DNA of 5,622 nt, taken from the NCBI GenBank assembly GCA_028724485.1, contig JAQYCY010000095.1, forward strand, positions 1 through 5,622, in the 5' to 3' direction. This stretch comes from CAG-917 sp028724485. Its GTDB lineage: Bacteria; Bacillota; Clostridia; Christensenellales; CAG-917. Position numbers and translations under genes: made by a program. Every line of letters begins with the position of its first letter. Position 1 is the first letter of the stretch. Under the pieces are notes generated by a model, which was not told the DNA's origin, did no database searches, and worked only from the letters and a program-made list of their open reading frames with translations. Positions 5,416 to 5,622 of the stretch are shown here, one piece after another.

Positions 5416-5444
5416 TTGACTTTATATTTGCGATATAATATAAT
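5416..5444 (+). promoter_or_regulatory. Promoter of tRNA-Trp
   Basis: TTGACT (5416-5421) matches the -35 consensus at five of six positions. It is followed by a 17-nt spacer and a perfect TATAAT (5439-5444). The predicted transcript starts near 5451, just before the tRNA. An overlapping TATAAT at 5434-5439 is too close to the -35 (12 nt). Confidence 0.88.
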
Positions 5445-5454
5445 ATTAAGGCTT

Positions 5455-5529
5455 AGGGGAGTGGCTCAACGGTAGAGCAGCGGTCTCCAAAACCGCTGGT
5501 TGCGTGTTCGAATCGCGTCTCCCCTGCCA
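5455..5529 (+). tRNA. tRNA-Trp (anticodon CCA)
   Basis: A complete 75-nt tRNA folds as a cloverleaf. The acceptor stem AGGGGAG (5455-5461) pairs with CTCCCCT (5519-5525), followed by discriminator G5526 and an encoded CCA (5527-5529). The D arm is GCTC/GAGC with loop AACGGTA. The anticodon stem is GCGGT/ACCGC with loop CTCCAAA, giving anticodon CCA at 5487-5489, which reads UGG (Trp). The T stem GCGTG/CGCGT has two G-U pairs, and its loop is TTCGAAT. There is no intron and no long variable arm. It is a single-gene transcript with its own promoter and terminator. In many Firmicutes tRNA-Trp precedes secE-nusG, but the window ends before this can be checked. Confidence 0.97.
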
Positions 5530-5538
5530 AATATCATT

Positions 5539-5579
5539 AAAACGCTTATTTTGGTTTAACCTTAAATTAGCGTTTTTTT
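5539..5579 (+). terminator. Intrinsic terminator of tRNA-Trp
   Basis: AAAACGCT (5539-5546) pairs with AGCGTTTT (5569-5576), with further partial pairing inside (ATTT 5548-5551 with AAAT 5564-5567; GGT/ACC near the tip). A run of seven T (5573-5579) follows the GCG. It begins 10 nt after the tRNA CCA end. Confidence 0.85.
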
Positions 5580-5622
5580 ATTTGTCTAATTCGTAGTAAT
5601 AACAAGGAATATGAATTTTATT

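Noticed and set aside
4300..5419. Plus-strand open frames across rnhA and proC
   Set aside because: They run antisense to two firmly identified genes and show no recognisable motifs or ribosome binding sites.
5604..5622. Start of a further + strand gene at ATG 5611 after AAGGA
   Set aside because: The spacer is only 2 nt and just four codons (MNFI) are visible, too little to support a gene. secE would be a plausible neighbour of tRNA-Trp, but nothing here shows it.

Overview
The window comes from a low-GC Gram-positive bacterium, most likely an uncultured member of the Clostridia. The order cmk, plsC, then one gene fusing IspH to ribosomal protein S1 is a recognised clostridial arrangement. 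A tRNA-Trp of clostridial type, strong GGAGG-type ribosome binding sites and intrinsic terminators fit this. The assignment rests on gene order and family recognition, not on a search. The standard genetic code fits every gene.

Layout. The window opens (1-130, +) in the last 42 codons of cytidylate kinase (cmk). After a 156-nt gap comes plsC (287-973, +), a 1-acylglycerol-3-phosphate acyltransferase. Seven bases later comes the 761-codon ispH-rpsA fusion (981-3266, +), closed by a strong terminator at 3281-3315. The three + strand genes look like one transcription unit serving nucleotide supply, phospholipid synthesis, isoprenoid precursor synthesis and translation.

The 813 nt between the stop codons of ispH-rpsA and rnhA (3267-4079) separate convergent genes and hold no gene I can name. 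They contain a perfect 13-bp terminator hairpin (3597-3626), a second imperfect hairpin (3632-3679), a very AT-rich stretch, a distinct patch of about 42% GC (about 3765-3923), and three degenerate tandem copies of a roughly 30-nt unit (3980-4060). A 66-codon open frame without a start codon lies at 3340-3540 (-).

On the minus strand, proC (5328 to 4531) and rnhA (4538 to 4080) overlap by 8 nt and are translationally coupled. They encode pyrroline-5-carboxylate reductase (last step of proline synthesis) and ribonuclease HI (removal of RNA from RNA:DNA hybrids). Divergent from proC, a near-consensus promoter (5416-5444) drives tRNA-Trp(CCA) (5455-5529), which has its own terminator (5539-5579). 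The last 43 nt hold nothing firm.

Most of the window is ordinary housekeeping. I found no defence system, mobile element, CRISPR array or clearly novel system. The items most worth a second look are the possible internal translation start that would release free S1 from the IspH-S1 fusion, and the unexplained contents of the long convergent intergenic region.
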